Source: an uncultured Reyranella sp.
GTDB lineage: Bacteria > Pseudomonadota > Alphaproteobacteria > Reyranellales > Reyranellaceae
DNA: 52,670 nucleotides
Reading direction: 5' to 3'
NCBI GenBank assembly: GCA_937919085.1
Contig: CALFRN010000496.1
Location: 1 to 52,670 of the forward strand
Part shown: positions 33,113 to 41,833 of the stretch, piece by piece
Layout: every line of letters starts with the position of its first letter
Position numbering within the stretch: position 1 is the stretch's first letter
Notes under the pieces: generated by a model
The model's database searches: none
What the model saw: only the letters and a program-made list of their open reading frames with translations
What the model was told of the DNA's origin: nothing
Program-made: the position numbers and the translations under genes

Positions 33113-33670
33113 TTACATCATGGGCTGTGGCAGGTCGGCGTCGCAGACCAGCGGGTAGCGCCTGGCGTCGAAGAGCTGATAGTGCCACCACTCGTTGCGA
33201 TAGAAGTCCCAGCCTGCTGCGATCATCAGCCCCATCAACAGGAACCGGTTGCGCTGGGCTTCGGCGGATATGTCGATGCGGCCATGGTGCGACAGCGGGG
33301 TGAAGGCGTCGAACGGCGTGCCCATGTCGAGTGCGCGGCCCTGGTTGTCCAGCAGGGTGAGATCGACCGCTGCGCCGCGCGAATGCGGCGAGCCCCGTCG
33401 GGGGTCGGCGACGAAATCGGGGTCCGGATTGGCATTCCACAAGGCCCACTGCGCTTCGACGGGACGAAGCGCGTCATAGATGCGCAGGCGCAGGCCGAGC
33501 GGCCGGGCCAGCCTGATCGCGGCCTGGAGCGCGTCGGCGGCGTCGCGATGCAGCCAGCATTGGGCATTCCGGTAGATCGGTCGTCCCGTTAGATTGGCCT
33601 CCGTCGCATAGGCGAGTGTCACGTCGACATCGAAGTCGGACGGGGCGATTGCAACCAGATCGAGTTTCAT
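33113..33670 (-). CDS. ddpX: D-alanyl-D-alanine dipeptidase (VanX/DdpX-like, M15D)
   Basis: A 185-residue zinc peptidase. Metal and catalytic residues appear in S-P-H-S-R-G-A-A-V-D (the S-x-H-x-x-G-x-A-x-D motif) and in NEWWHYQL (the E-x-x-H site). The RIYDALRPVEAQWALW arginine segment is typical. There is no signal peptide, so it acts in the cytosol, probably recycling D-Ala-D-Ala from peptidoglycan turnover; vancomycin resistance is not implied because no vanA or vanH partners exist here. It is paired tail-to-tail with the glucosaminidase. The ATG at 33670 is 57 nt from the divergent tsaB start. Confidence 0.92.
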   Translation of the reverse strand: MKLDLVAIAPSDFDVDVTLAYATEANLTGRPIYRNAQCWLHRDAADALQAAIRLARPLGLRLRIYDALRPVEAQWALWNANPDPDFVADPRRGSPHSRGAAVDLTLLDNQGRALDMGTPFDAFTPLSHHGRIDISAEAQRNRFLLMGLMIAAGWDFYRNEWWHYQLFDARRYPLVCDADLPQPMM

Positions 33671-33727
33671 GATCCAAGAATGCCCAGCCAACCGAGCGAG
33701 CGCCAGAGGTCGGCGGCGTCTGTGGCC

Positions 33728-34417
33728 ATGAGTGCGGTACTTGCGTTCGACTGTGCAATCAGCGGATTGGGTGCCGCGATTGTCCGGGATGGTTCCTGCC
33801 TGGCGTCCATGCGCGAGGAGGGCCGCGACCAGGCGGCCGGACTGTTTCCGGCCTTGGAGGCCGTTCTCCGCGATGCCGGCATCGGACGACGCGAGTTGTC
33901 GCTGATTGCCGTCACGGTGGGGCCTGGAAGCTTCACGGGCGTACGGTTGGGCCTTGCCGCTGCGCGCGGCCTCGCCCTGGGTCTCGGTGTGCCGCTGGCC
34001 GGCATTACCACGACCTCGGTGTTGATATCTCAGGCAATGACGCAGGCGCCGGCACGCGGCCGGCTCGTCGTCGCCGCCGTCGACAGCCGGCTCGGCGATT
34101 GGTTCTGTGCCATTGGCGAAGGGACACAGTCGCCCTTTGCGGCCGCGGTGGCTGAACTGGCCGGCCGTCTGCGCAACAGGCCGTGCGTGGTCGTAGGGCC
34201 CGGCATCGGGCCGCTTGTAGCGCAGCTCTCCAGGGGCGGGATGGATGTCGCGGCGATGGAGGCCTACCCCGACCCCGTCATGGTCGCACGCCTCGGGATC
34301 GCTCCCGGTGTCGAATCCTGGCGTGAGGACAATCGACGGGATGGTCTGCCGGGGCCGCTGTACCTTCGTGGCGTCAGCGTCACCCTGCCGGACGGTGCGC
34401 GGCGGACGGTTGACTGA
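33728..34417 (+). CDS. tsaB: tRNA threonylcarbamoyladenosine biosynthesis protein TsaB
   Basis: A 229-residue ASKHA-fold protein with VLAFDCAISGLGAAIV at the N terminus and the VTVGPGSFTGVRLGLAAARGLALG segment that is nearly invariant in TsaB. It works with TsaD and TsaE to make t6A37 in tRNAs that read ANN codons. The ATG at 33728 starts the conserved strand. It is directly followed by rimI (TGA then ATG without a gap), the standard pairing. Confidence 0.95.
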   Translation: MSAVLAFDCAISGLGAAIVRDGSCLASMREEGRDQAAGLFPALEAVLRDAGIGRRELSLIAVTVGPGSFTGVRLGLAAARGLALGLGVPLAGITTTSVLISQAMTQAPARGRLVVAAVDSRLGDWFCAIGEGTQSPFAAAVAELAGRLRNRPCVVVGPGIGPLVAQLSRGGMDVAAMEAYPDPVMVARLGIAPGVESWREDNRRDGLPGPLYLRGVSVTLPDGARRTVD

Positions 34418-34888
34418 ATGACCGCGGTTCCGGATTTGTATCCCTTGGGCGCACTCGACCTCGGCCGCGCCGCCGCGCTGCATGGCGAGGCCTTCGGCCC
34501 CCAGGGCGAGCGTGTTTGGACGCGGCAGGACATGGCCGGGTTGTTCGCCTCACCCGGCGTGGCCGGCCTGTTGCTGCAGCTCGATGGCGCGGATATCGGC
34601 ATGGCGGTTTTCCGGGTCGCCGCCGATGAGTCCGAGCTCCTGACAATCGCCGTCCGTCCCGCCTATCGTCGCGGCGGCGCCGGCCGCCGCCTGCTGGAGG
34701 CGGTCATCGATCGCGCCCGGTTAGCCGGGGCGGGGGTACTGTTCCTCGAAGTCGGGGTCGACAATCCGCCAGCCCGGGCACTCTACGAATCGGCTGGTTT
34801 TAGCGCTGCCGGCCGCCGCCGGGCCTATCTCCGGCGCGGCGAGGGACCGCCGGCGGACGCCGTCGTCATGCGCCTCGCGCTTGGCTGA
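34418..34888 (+). CDS. rimI: Ribosomal-protein-alanine N-acetyltransferase
   Basis: A 156-residue GNAT protein. The acetyl-CoA loop reads RPAYRRGGAGRRLLEAV (R-x-x-G-x-G). The strand LFLEVGVDNPPARALYESAGF is diagnostic of RimI, which acetylates the N-terminal alanine of ribosomal protein S18. The start codon immediately follows the tsaB stop. Its TGA is adjacent to the stop of the convergent TusA-like gene within a TGATCA palindrome. Confidence 0.93.
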   Translation: MTAVPDLYPLGALDLGRAAALHGEAFGPQGERVWTRQDMAGLFASPGVAGLLLQLDGADIGMAVFRVAADESELLTIAVRPAYRRGGAGRRLLEAVIDRARLAGAGVLFLEVGVDNPPARALYESAGFSAAGRRRAYLRRGEGPPADAVVMRLALG

Positions 34889-35137
34889 TCAGGTTCGCCG
34901 GATTGTGACGATATGGGCGTTGCCATCGCTTTCGACGCCCAGAATTTCATGACCTTCGTCTCGCGCGGCGCGCGGGACATTCCGGAGCGGCTCCTCGCCC
35001 CGCAGCCTGACACTCAAAATTTCGCCGGGGCGCATGCGTTCGAGCTTGAGTTTTGTCCGCACGAACGTCATCGGACAAACCTCGCCCGACACGTCGATGT
35101 CATGATTCGGCTGTATAGGTCTTGGCTGTATGGACAT
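34889..35137 (-). CDS. TusA/SirA-family sulfur-carrier-like protein
   Basis: An 82-residue protein with the TusA signature D-V-S-G-E-V-C-P: a C-P dipeptide at about residues 20-21 that carries the sulfane sulfur in relatives. A helix and beta strands fit the IF3-like fold. TusA family members relay sulfur for tRNA thiolation, Moco or dissimilatory sulfur metabolism. The role here is not fixed. The ATG at 35137 is separated from the divergent fur gene by 46 nt, so a shared promoter region is likely. Confidence 0.85.
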   Translation of the reverse strand: MSIQPRPIQPNHDIDVSGEVCPMTFVRTKLKLERMRPGEILSVRLRGEEPLRNVPRAARDEGHEILGVESDGNAHIVTIRRT

Positions 35138-35183
35138 GCTCCCAACTATACCGCGAACGCCTGCCAGTGTAGAATGCTGCGGC

Positions 35184-35621
35184 ATGCCCGACCAAAAAGC
35201 CAAGCTCGAAATTCTCTGCATCGAACGCGGTCTCAAGATGACCGAGCAGCGTCGTGTCATCGCACGCGTTCTGTCCGACTCATCCGACCATCCCGACGTC
35301 GAGGCGGTCCACCGCCGTGCCACTGCAATCGACGCCAACATCTCCATTGCCACCGTCTACCGTACGGTGCGGCTGTTCGAAGAGGCGGGCATTCTCGCCA
35401 AGCACGATTTCGGCGATGGCCGGGCGCGCTACGAGGAGACTCCGGACGAACACCACGATCACCTGATTGACATCCAGTCCGGCAAGGTTGTGGAATTCCA
35501 CAACGATGAGATCGAGGAACTGCAGCGTAAAATTGCTGAAAAGGCCGGATATCGGCTGGTCGGCCACCGGCTCGAACTATATGGCGTACCTCTGGATGGT
35601 AAGATCGGGCGTCAAAAATGA
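35184..35621 (+). CDS. fur: Fur-family metalloregulator (Fur/Mur)
   Basis: A 145-residue Fur protein. The winged helix has the recognition helix ISIATVYRTVRLFEEAG, and the dimerisation domain has the HHDHLIDIQSGKVVEF metal-binding segment. No C-terminal C-x-x-C zinc site is visible, as in alphaproteobacterial Fur/Mur, which often senses manganese while Irr and RirA manage iron. It lacks the extended His-rich region of Irr. The ATG at 35184 is chosen over 35130 because alignment to Fur begins near MPDQKAKLE. The location after rimI is conserved. Confidence 0.93.
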   Translation: MPDQKAKLEILCIERGLKMTEQRRVIARVLSDSSDHPDVEAVHRRATAIDANISIATVYRTVRLFEEAGILAKHDFGDGRARYEETPDEHHDHLIDIQSGKVVEFHNDEIEELQRKIAEKAGYRLVGHRLELYGVPLDGKIGRQK

Positions 35622-35686
35622 GTGGACGGAACAATTGCCACCCCGATAATGGGCGAATGATTGGGGCGGCTCCCTGCGGATGAAAT

Positions 35687-36538
35687 ATGCGCATCGACCG
35701 CGTTGACAGTGAAGCTGAACTCCTTGGAACTCCCACGTCGAGTGCGGAGATCGTCAAGGTCGTCGCCGGAGATTTCGAGGTTCGGCTGGCCGAGAGCGTT
35801 GCCGAAGTCGATGCAGCGCAGGCGCTTCGCTATCGAGTATTCTACGAAGAAATGAAGGCAAGGCCGTCCGCCGAGGTCGCGGCCCGGCGGCGTGATTTCG
35901 ATGGCTTCGATCCGGTGTGCGAACACCTTCTCGTGCTCGACCGGCGTCGCGGCGAAGGGCCCGGCGGCATTGTCGGTACCTATCGATTGATCCGCCGCCC
36001 GGCGGCGGCCAAGGTCGGCGGCTTCTACTCGGCCGCCGAGTACGATATTGCGCCGATGATCCACTACCCCGGCGAGGTTCTGGAGCTCGGGCGTTCCTGT
36101 ATCGAAAGGGATGCGCGCAATACCGCGACCATGCAGATGCTGTGGCGCGGCATCGCGCTCTATGCGTTCCACTACAATGTCCAGGTGATGTTCGGCTGCG
36201 CCAGTCTGCCGGGGACGGACCCTGCCCAGCACGCGCTGCCGCTCAGTTATCTCTATCACAATCATCTCGCGCCGCCGGAGATCAGGGTGCGCGCATTGGA
36301 AAGCCGTTACGTCAAGATGGATACGCTGGCACCTGACGACTATGACGCACGCAAGGCGATGGCGCGCGTGCCGCCGCTGATCAAGGGCTACCTGCGTTTG
36401 GGCGGCTTCGTCGGTGACGGCGCGGTGATCGATGCCGAGTTCAACACCACCGACGTCTTTATCGCCGTGAAGACCGAACTGGTGACGGAGAAGTACATCC
36501 GGCATTACGAACGCGGGATTCGTGAACAGGACGATTGA
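35687..36538 (+). CDS. olsB: OlsB-like acyl-ACP N-acyltransferase (hemolysin-like GNAT)
   Basis: A 283-residue acyltransferase. Segments FEVRLAESVAEVDAAQALRY and LELGRSCIERDARN are signatures of the OlsB/hemolysin-like GNAT family, which transfers a 3-hydroxyacyl group from ACP to the alpha-amino group of ornithine in ornithine lipid synthesis, or to another amino acid in paralogues. It overlaps the OlsA-like gene by 17 nt if that gene starts at GTG 36522. The tandem supports a two-step lyso-ornithine-lipid to ornithine-lipid pathway. The exact amino acid acceptor is inferred. Confidence 0.85.
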   Translation: MRIDRVDSEAELLGTPTSSAEIVKVVAGDFEVRLAESVAEVDAAQALRYRVFYEEMKARPSAEVAARRRDFDGFDPVCEHLLVLDRRRGEGPGGIVGTYRLIRRPAAAKVGGFYSAAEYDIAPMIHYPGEVLELGRSCIERDARNTATMQMLWRGIALYAFHYNVQVMFGCASLPGTDPAQHALPLSYLYHNHLAPPEIRVRALESRYVKMDTLAPDDYDARKAMARVPPLIKGYLRLGGFVGDGAVIDAEFNTTDVFIAVKTELVTEKYIRHYERGIREQDD

Positions 36539-37373
36539 CGCGCCTGCTGCAACAATGTGGATCGGATCTCCGCTGCGCGGCGCTTTTCGGCTGCTGGTTT
36601 ACCTGCTGTTGACCTTGCTGCTTCTGCCTGTTCATTTGCTGGCGCTGGCGTTGCGGATCACGCCCGTCATCCGCTGGCTGCCGGTGATCTACCATCGAAT
36701 CGTGTGCGTGATTTTGGGCATTCGCGTTTGCGTCCATGGCCAGCGCTCGACGGTGACGCCGACGCTGTATGTCTGCAATCACGTGTCCTATCTCGACATC
36801 GAACTGCTGGGCGGGCTGGTGCCCGGCAGCTTCGTCGCCAAGGCCGAGGTCGCGACCTGGCCGTTTTTCAGCACGCTTGCCAAGGCGCAACGCACCATCT
36901 TCGTCGAGCGGCGCTCGAGCAAGACCAGTTCCAGCCGCGACGAGATGCTGAGGCGCCTCAACACCGGCGACAACCTCATGCTGTTTCCCGAAGGGACCAG
37001 CAGCGACGGCACCCGCGTTCTGCCCTTTCGCAGTGCCTTGTTCGCCGTGGCGCAGCTGCGCCGCGACGACAAGCCGATCACTGTCCAGCCGGTGGCGATC
37101 TCCTACACGCGCCTCGACGGCATTCCCCTCGGCCGCTACTGGCGGCCGCTGTTCGCCTGGTTCGGCGATCTCGATCTGGTGCCGCATCTCTGGCAGATGG
37201 TCTGCCTCGGCGAAACCGAAGCGGTCGTGACCTTCTTCCCGCCGGTCGACATAGATCAGCTCGGCGACCGCAAGAAGCTGGCCGAATATTGCTTCCAGCA
37301 GGTGTCGTTCGGCGTGCAGTCGGCGAATGCCGGCCGCACCGAACTGTTGCCGCCCGCACCGGGCGCGGCCTAG
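36522..37373 (+). CDS. olsA: 1-acyl-sn-glycerol-3-phosphate-type O-acyltransferase (OlsA/PlsC-like)
   Basis: A 283-residue membrane-associated acyltransferase with an N-terminal hydrophobic region (about residues 20-70), the catalytic H-x-x-x-x-D motif as NHVSYLD and the glycerol-phosphate-type motif FPEGTSSDG. The enzyme either acylates lyso-phosphatidic acid or the 3-hydroxyl of lyso-ornithine lipid; the adjacent olsB-like gene favours OlsA. The start is uncertain between GTG 36522, which overlaps olsB, and ATG 36555. miaB follows on the same strand. Confidence 0.88.
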   Translation: MNRTIDAPAATMWIGSPLRGAFRLLVYLLLTLLLLPVHLLALALRITPVIRWLPVIYHRIVCVILGIRVCVHGQRSTVTPTLYVCNHVSYLDIELLGGLVPGSFVAKAEVATWPFFSTLAKAQRTIFVERRSSKTSSSRDEMLRRLNTGDNLMLFPEGTSSDGTRVLPFRSALFAVAQLRRDDKPITVQPVAISYTRLDGIPLGRYWRPLFAWFGDLDLVPHLWQMVCLGETEAVVTFFPPVDIDQLGDRKKLAEYCFQQVSFGVQSANAGRTELLPPAPGAA

Positions 37374-37433
37374 GGGCCCTCGACCCTGACCGTGCCGGAT
37401 GTTAAGAACCCGCGGTTCCAGCAACGGAGATCG

Positions 37434-38876
37434 ATGAAGGACGTCCGTACCGACGGGCAGCGAAAGCGCGTGTTCATTCGCACTTACGGATGCCAGATGA
37501 ACGTCTACGACTCGGACCGCATGGCCGACGTCCTGCGGCCGCTCGGCTATGCCCTGTCGGACAGCCCCGAACAGGCCGACCTGATCGTCCTCAACACCTG
37601 CCACATCCGCGAACGCGCTTCGGAAAAGGTCTATTCTGAACTCGGCCGGTTGCGCGACCTGAAGGACGAACGTCGCCGCGACGGCACCGACGTCACCATC
37701 GCCGTGGCCGGCTGCGTGGCGCAGGCCGAGGGCGAGGAGATCGTCCGGCGACAGCCCGCGGTGGACATCGTCGTCGGGCCCCAGGCCTATCATCGCCTGC
37801 CCGAGCTGCTGGCCCGGGCTGCGCGGAAGTCCGCCGAACGGCATGCCGGCGGACGCCGGCCCGGCGCCGGCGTGCTCGACACCGAATTTCCCGCCGAGAG
37901 CAAATTCGATCACTTGCCGGCGCCGACCGAGGTCCGCGCCGGCTCGGCTTTCCTCTCCATCCAGGAGGGTTGCGACAAGTTCTGCACTTTCTGCGTCGTG
38001 CCCTATACGCGGGGGGCGGAATATTCGCGTCCGGCGGAGGCGATCCTGCGGGAAGCCCGCACCCTCGTGGCCGCGGGCGCGATCGAACTCACGCTGCTCG
38101 GCCAGAACGTCAACGCCTATCACGGCGAGGCGCCCGGCGGCTCGAACGTGGGCCCCGGTGCCGGTTCGACCTGGGCGCTGGGGCGGCTGATCCGCGCGCT
38201 TGCCGCGATCGATGGCCTGGTGCGCATCCGCTACACCACCTCCCACCCGCGCGACATGGACGACGATCTCATCGCTGCGCATGGCGAGGTGCCGCAACTC
38301 ATGCCCTACCTGCATCTGCCGGTGCAGTCGGGGTCGGACCGCGTCCTCGAGGCCATGAATCGCGGCCACGGCCGCGACCATTACCGGCGGCTGGTCGATC
38401 GCCTCCGCGGCATCCAGCCGGAACTCGCCCTGTCGTCGGATTTCATCGTGGGCTTTCCGGGCGAGAGCGACGCCGACTTCGACGACACGATGAAGCTGGT
38501 CGACGAGATCGGTTTCGCCTCGGCCTACACTTTCAAGTACAGCCGCCGGCCGGGGACGCCCGGCGCGGCGCTGGGCGATCAGCTCGCCGAAAGCATCAAG
38601 ACGGCCCGCCTGGCCGCGCTGCAATCGCTTCTCGGAAGCCAGCAACGCGCCTTCAACGCCTCCAAGGTCGGCACCATCGTGCCGGTGCTGTTCGCGGAGG
38701 CGGGCCGCAAACCGGGTCAAATGCTGGGCAAGAGCCCGTGGCTGCAATCCGTTTATGTCGAGGGCGGTGCCGAAATGATCGGGAATCTCGTGAACGTGCG
38801 GCTGCTTGCCGCCTATGCCCTGAGCCTGGCAGGCGAGATCGTGACCAACGAGCCGCCCTTCGAGGTCGCTGCGTGA
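37434..38876 (+). CDS. miaB: tRNA-2-methylthio-N6-dimethylallyladenosine synthase MiaB
   Basis: A 480-residue radical-SAM methylthiotransferase. The N-terminal cluster cysteines are C20 (YGCQMN), C56 (NTCHIRE) and C93 (AGCVAQ). The radical-SAM triad is C180-x3-C184-x2-C187 in [12 protein letters not shown]-terminal TRAM domain follows. It thiomethylates i6A37 of tRNAs reading UNN codons. The ATG at 37434 has GGAG just upstream and is preferred to a GTG at 37392. The stop overlaps phoH as GTGA. Confidence 0.96.
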   Translation: MKDVRTDGQRKRVFIRTYGCQMNVYDSDRMADVLRPLGYALSDSPEQADLIVLNTCHIRERASEKVYSELGRLRDLKDERRRDGTDVTIAVAGCVAQAEGEEIVRRQPAVDIVVGPQAYHRLPELLARAARKSAERHAGGRRPGAGVLDTEFPAESKFDHLPAPTEVRAGSAFLSIQEGCDKFCTFCVVPYTRGAEYSRPAEAILREARTLVAAGAIELTLLGQNVNAYHGEAPGGSNVGPGAGSTWALGRLIRALAAIDGLVRIRYTTSHPRDMDDDLIAAHGEVPQLMPYLHLPVQSGSDRVLEAMNRGHGRDHYRRLVDRLRGIQPELALSSDFIVGFPGESDADFDDTMKLVDEIGFASAYTFKYSRRPGTPGAALGDQLAESIKTARLAALQSLLGSQQRAFNASKVGTIVPVLFAEAGRKPGQMLGKSPWLQSVYVEGGAEMIGNLVNVRLLAAYALSLAGEIVTNEPPFEVAA

Positions 38877-39853
38877 CCGGTCCGGTACCGGGCGGCGGAG
38901 TCCGCGCCGCCGACGTGCGCCGCATGACGTTTGACGACAACGCCTTGGTGGCGTTGCTGTACGGCAATCATGACCGTCACCTCGTGCGCATGGAACAGCT
39001 TGCCAATGTTCAGCTCAGTGCGCGCGGCAACCAGCTGGCGATTGCCGGCACGCCCGACGACGCCATGGTCGCCCACAAGGCGCTCGGCGCGCTCTACGAG
39101 CGGTTGAAGCGGGGGCTTTCGATCGAGATGGCCGACATCGATGCGGCCGTGCGCTTTGCAAGGACCGGCGCCGAGCGCGGCGACGAGGACGGTATCCGCA
39201 CGCGCCGTCGTACCGTGCAGGCCCGTTCGCCCGGGCAGCGCGCCTATCTCGCGGCGTTGCGCGAGCGCGACATGGTGTTCGCCCTGGGACCGGCGGGCAG
39301 CGGCAAGACCTACCTGGCGGTCGCCATGGGCGTGTCGCTGCTGTTGGCGGGCAAGGTCGAGCGCATCGTCCTGTCGCGTCCTGCCGTAGAGGCGGGCGAG
39401 CGGCTGGGATTCCTGCCCGGCGACATGAAGGAAAAGATCGATCCCTACCTGCGGCCGCTCTACGACGCCCTGCACGACATGATGCCGGCCGAACTGATCG
39501 GCAGCCGCATGGAATCGGGCGAGATCGAGATCGCGCCGCTTGCCTTCATGCGCGGTCGCACGCTTGCCCATTGCTTCGTCATTCTCGACGAGGCGCAGAA
39601 CACGACGCCGATGCAGATGCGGATGTTCCTGACGCGCCTGGGCGAGGGCTCGCGCATGGTCATCACCGGGGATCCCAGCCAGACCGACCTGCCGGGCGGC
39701 CAGAAATCGGGCCTGAACGACGCGGTCGACACGCTTGAGGGCATCGACGGCATGCGCTTCGTGCGCCTGACCTCCAAGGACGTCGTCCGCCACGACCTCG
39801 TGACGCGAATCGTCGAGGCCTATGATGCGCGCGACAAGAAGCTCAAGGGCTGA
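38873..39853 (+). CDS. phoH: PhoH-family ATPase
   Basis: A 326-residue P-loop protein with an N-terminal KH-like region and the ATPase core: Walker A GPAGSGKT at 139-146, [16 protein letters not shown], and Walker B VILDEAQN. PhoH-like proteins are ATPases linked to RNA metabolism and ribosome stress; their partner YbeY is encoded next. The GTG start at 38873 overlaps the miaB stop, although an ATG at 38924 would also be in frame. Confidence 0.94.
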   Translation: MTGPVPGGGVRAADVRRMTFDDNALVALLYGNHDRHLVRMEQLANVQLSARGNQLAIAGTPDDAMVAHKALGALYERLKRGLSIEMADIDAAVRFARTGAERGDEDGIRTRRRTVQARSPGQRAYLAALRERDMVFALGPAGSGKTYLAVAMGVSLLLAGKVERIVLSRPAVEAGERLGFLPGDMKEKIDPYLRPLYDALHDMMPAELIGSRMESGEIEIAPLAFMRGRTLAHCFVILDEAQNTTPMQMRMFLTRLGEGSRMVITGDPSQTDLPGGQKSGLNDAVDTLEGIDGMRFVRLTSKDVVRHDLVTRIVEAYDARDKKLKG

Positions 39854-40313
39854 ACCGGCGCTCCGCTGCACTGTCGTCGTGCTCGATGCCGCGTGGATCA
39901 AGGCGTTGCCGGGCGTCGCCCGCGCGGCTCGTCGGGCCGCGCGGGCCGCTTTCGCGGGTACGCGGCGGGCCGGCGCAAGATCCCTCACGATCGCGCTTGC
40001 CGACGACACGGAGGTGCGGGCGTTGAATTCGCGCGACCGGAAGAAGGACAAGCCGACCAACGTGCTGTCGTATCCGTCAGGGGAACGAGCCTTTCTGGGG
40101 GACGTCGTACTGGCCCGCCAGACCGTGTGGCGCGAGGCGAAGGCGCAGAAGAAATCGCCCGCCGACCACATGACGCATCTGGTGGTTCACGGCGTCCTGC
40201 ATCTGCTCGGCTACGACCACGAGACATCCGACGCCGACGCCGAGCGCATGGAGGCGCTGGAGCGGCGCGTGTTGGCGAAGCTCGGCATCGCCGATCCCTA
40301 CGCTGCCCGTTAA
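39822..40313 (+). CDS. ybeY: Endoribonuclease YbeY
   Basis: A 163-residue metalloprotein with the H-G-x-L-H-L-x-G-Y-D-H zinc motif (H123, H127, H133). The conserved KDKPTNVLSYP segment is also present. YbeY acts in 16S rRNA 3'-end maturation and ribosome quality control. The start at 39822 overlaps phoH by 32 nt; ATG 39825 or GTG 39879 are alternatives. In most alphaproteobacteria corC follows directly, but here two minus-strand genes intervene. Confidence 0.93.
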   Translation: MMRATRSSRAEPALRCTVVVLDAAWIKALPGVARAARRAARAAFAGTRRAGARSLTIALADDTEVRALNSRDRKKDKPTNVLSYPSGERAFLGDVVLARQTVWREAKAQKKSPADHMTHLVVHGVLHLLGYDHETSDADAERMEALERRVLAKLGIADPYAAR

Positions 40314-40321
40314 GGCCGGCG

Positions 40322-40927
40322 TCAGGGCTCGGTCGAGCGGAAGGGCTCTTCCTCCATCAGCCCTCTGGTCAGTGCGCGCAGCTTCGGCATCTGTGTGTCC
40401 GTGTCGATGCCGAGTCCGCGCGCAAGGCGTTCGGCGACGAAAGCGGTGATGTCGGCCTGGGTGAGACGTCCCAGCAGCAGGTAGGGCTCGTTCAGGTTCG
40501 CCATCGCGTCGACCGCGGCAAGGGCGCTGGCCGCCTGGGCGATGCAGTCGTCGAACCAGGGCAGGTGCTGCTTCTCCGGGGGCATGTGGTTGCGCGAGTA
40601 TGCCGCCTGCAAGGCCTTGTCGCAGGCACCCATCATCATCGCCGCGACTTTCAGCACGGCACGCCGGTCCGCACCCGCGTGCGGCGTCAGGGCACGGTCG
40701 CGACCGCGGGTTTCGTCGAGATGGTCGATGATGGCGCCGCTGTCGATCAGCGTCTCGCCGTTGTCGAGCACCAGGGCGGGGATGCGACCGAGTGGATTGC
40801 GGGTCCGAACCTCGGCGCGGTCGGCGAAGCCGGAAAGCGCCCGTTGCTCGAACGGCATGCCATAGACCCTGAGCGTGATGGCGACCCGGCGCGTATAGGG
40901 CGAGCGGTTCACACCGACGAGCAGCAT
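40322..40927 (-). CDS. Glutathione S-transferase family protein
   Basis: A 201-residue GST. The N-terminal thioredoxin-like half starts LLVGVNRSPYTRRVAITL and contains the cis-proline segment GRIPALVLDNGETLIDSGAII. The C-terminal helical half has the LTQADITAFV N-capping box. The serine in NRSPYT sits near the usual catalytic position. Substrate is unknown. The ATG at 40927 is 25 nt downstream of the co-directional aldo/keto reductase gene. Confidence 0.9.
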   Translation of the reverse strand: MLLVGVNRSPYTRRVAITLRVYGMPFEQRALSGFADRAEVRTRNPLGRIPALVLDNGETLIDSGAIIDHLDETRGRDRALTPHAGADRRAVLKVAAMMMGACDKALQAAYSRNHMPPEKQHLPWFDDCIAQAASALAAVDAMANLNEPYLLLGRLTQADITAFVAERLARGLGIDTDTQMPKLRALTRGLMEEEPFRSTEP

Positions 40928-40952
40928 CCCTGATCCAGTTCTGTCAGCCTGC

Positions 40953-41783
40953 CTAAAGCATCTCGAGCGGCTGCTTGCCGCCGGGCGGCGCAAAGGCGCG
41001 GTCGAGGCTGGCCAGGATCTGCGGCGACAGCGTGACCTCGAGCGCGCCGAGGTTTTCCTTCACGCGCTCACGCGACGAGGATTTCGGAATGGTGACGACA
41101 CCCGGTTGCGCCAGCAGCCAGGCGATGGCGAGCTGCGCCGGCGTGCAGCCGACCTCGCCGGCGAGCTTCTTGAGGCCCGCCTTGGCGATCAGGCGGCCCT
41201 GGTCGAGCGGCGAGTACGCCATCAGCGGAATCGAGCGCTCGCGCATCCACGGCAGCAGGTCGTACTCGGGGCCGCGCCGCGACAGGCAGTAGAGGACCTG
41301 GTTGCTGGCGTTGAGGCTCTTGTCGAGCCGGGCCGCGTCTTCCATGTCGTCGAGGTCGAAGTTGCTGACGCCGAAATCGCCGATCTTCCCGGCCGCGCGG
41401 AGGTGATGGAACGCCTCGAAGGTTTCCTCGAGCCGCGCACCGCCGCGCCAGTGCAGCAGGTAGAGATCGATCCGGTCGATCCGCATGCGCTTGAGGCTGC
41501 GCTCGCAGGCGGCGATCGTGCCGGCGCGCGATGCATTGTGCGGGTAGACCTTGCTTACGATGAACGGGCGGACCCCACGGCCGGCAAGTGCCTCGCCGAC
41601 GATTTCCTCGGCGCCGCCCTCGCCGTACATCTCGGCGGTGTCGATCATCGGGTAGCCGAGATCGAGCCCGTATTTCAGCGCGTCGAGCTCCTCGGCGCGG
41701 CGTCTGGCGCTCTCGCCCATTCGCCAGGTCCCGAGACCGAGAACAGGCATAAGGACACCGGAGGGCATTTTACAAGAACGCAT
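40953..41783 (-). CDS. Aldo/keto reductase
   Basis: A 276-residue NADPH-dependent oxidoreductase with a TIM-barrel AKR fold. The catalytic tetrad is visible as D48 and Y53 (IDTAEMY), K78 (VSKVYPHNAS) and the histidine in LYLLHWRG. The NADPH-binding IPKSSSRERVKEN segment is at the C-terminal side. It probably reduces aldehydes or ketones. The ATG at 41783 is supported by GGAAG at good spacing; ATG 41768 is also possible. It is divergent from corC. Confidence 0.93.
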   Translation of the reverse strand: MRSCKMPSGVLMPVLGLGTWRMGESARRRAEELDALKYGLDLGYPMIDTAEMYGEGGAEEIVGEALAGRGVRPFIVSKVYPHNASRAGTIAACERSLKRMRIDRIDLYLLHWRGGARLEETFEAFHHLRAAGKIGDFGVSNFDLDDMEDAARLDKSLNASNQVLYCLSRRGPEYDLLPWMRERSIPLMAYSPLDQGRLIAKAGLKKLAGEVGCTPAQLAIAWLLAQPGVVTIPKSSSRERVKENLGALEVTLSPQILASLDRAFAPPGGKQPLEML

Positions 41784-41833
41784 CGGGAACTTCCACGATT
41801 GCAACGGCGGGCCGATAGCCTATCTTAGCAGCC

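Noticed and set aside
36459-38747. A 762-residue minus-strand open frame opposite olsA and miaB
   Set aside because: It runs opposite MiaB with all its cluster cysteines. Composition is that of an antisense shadow.
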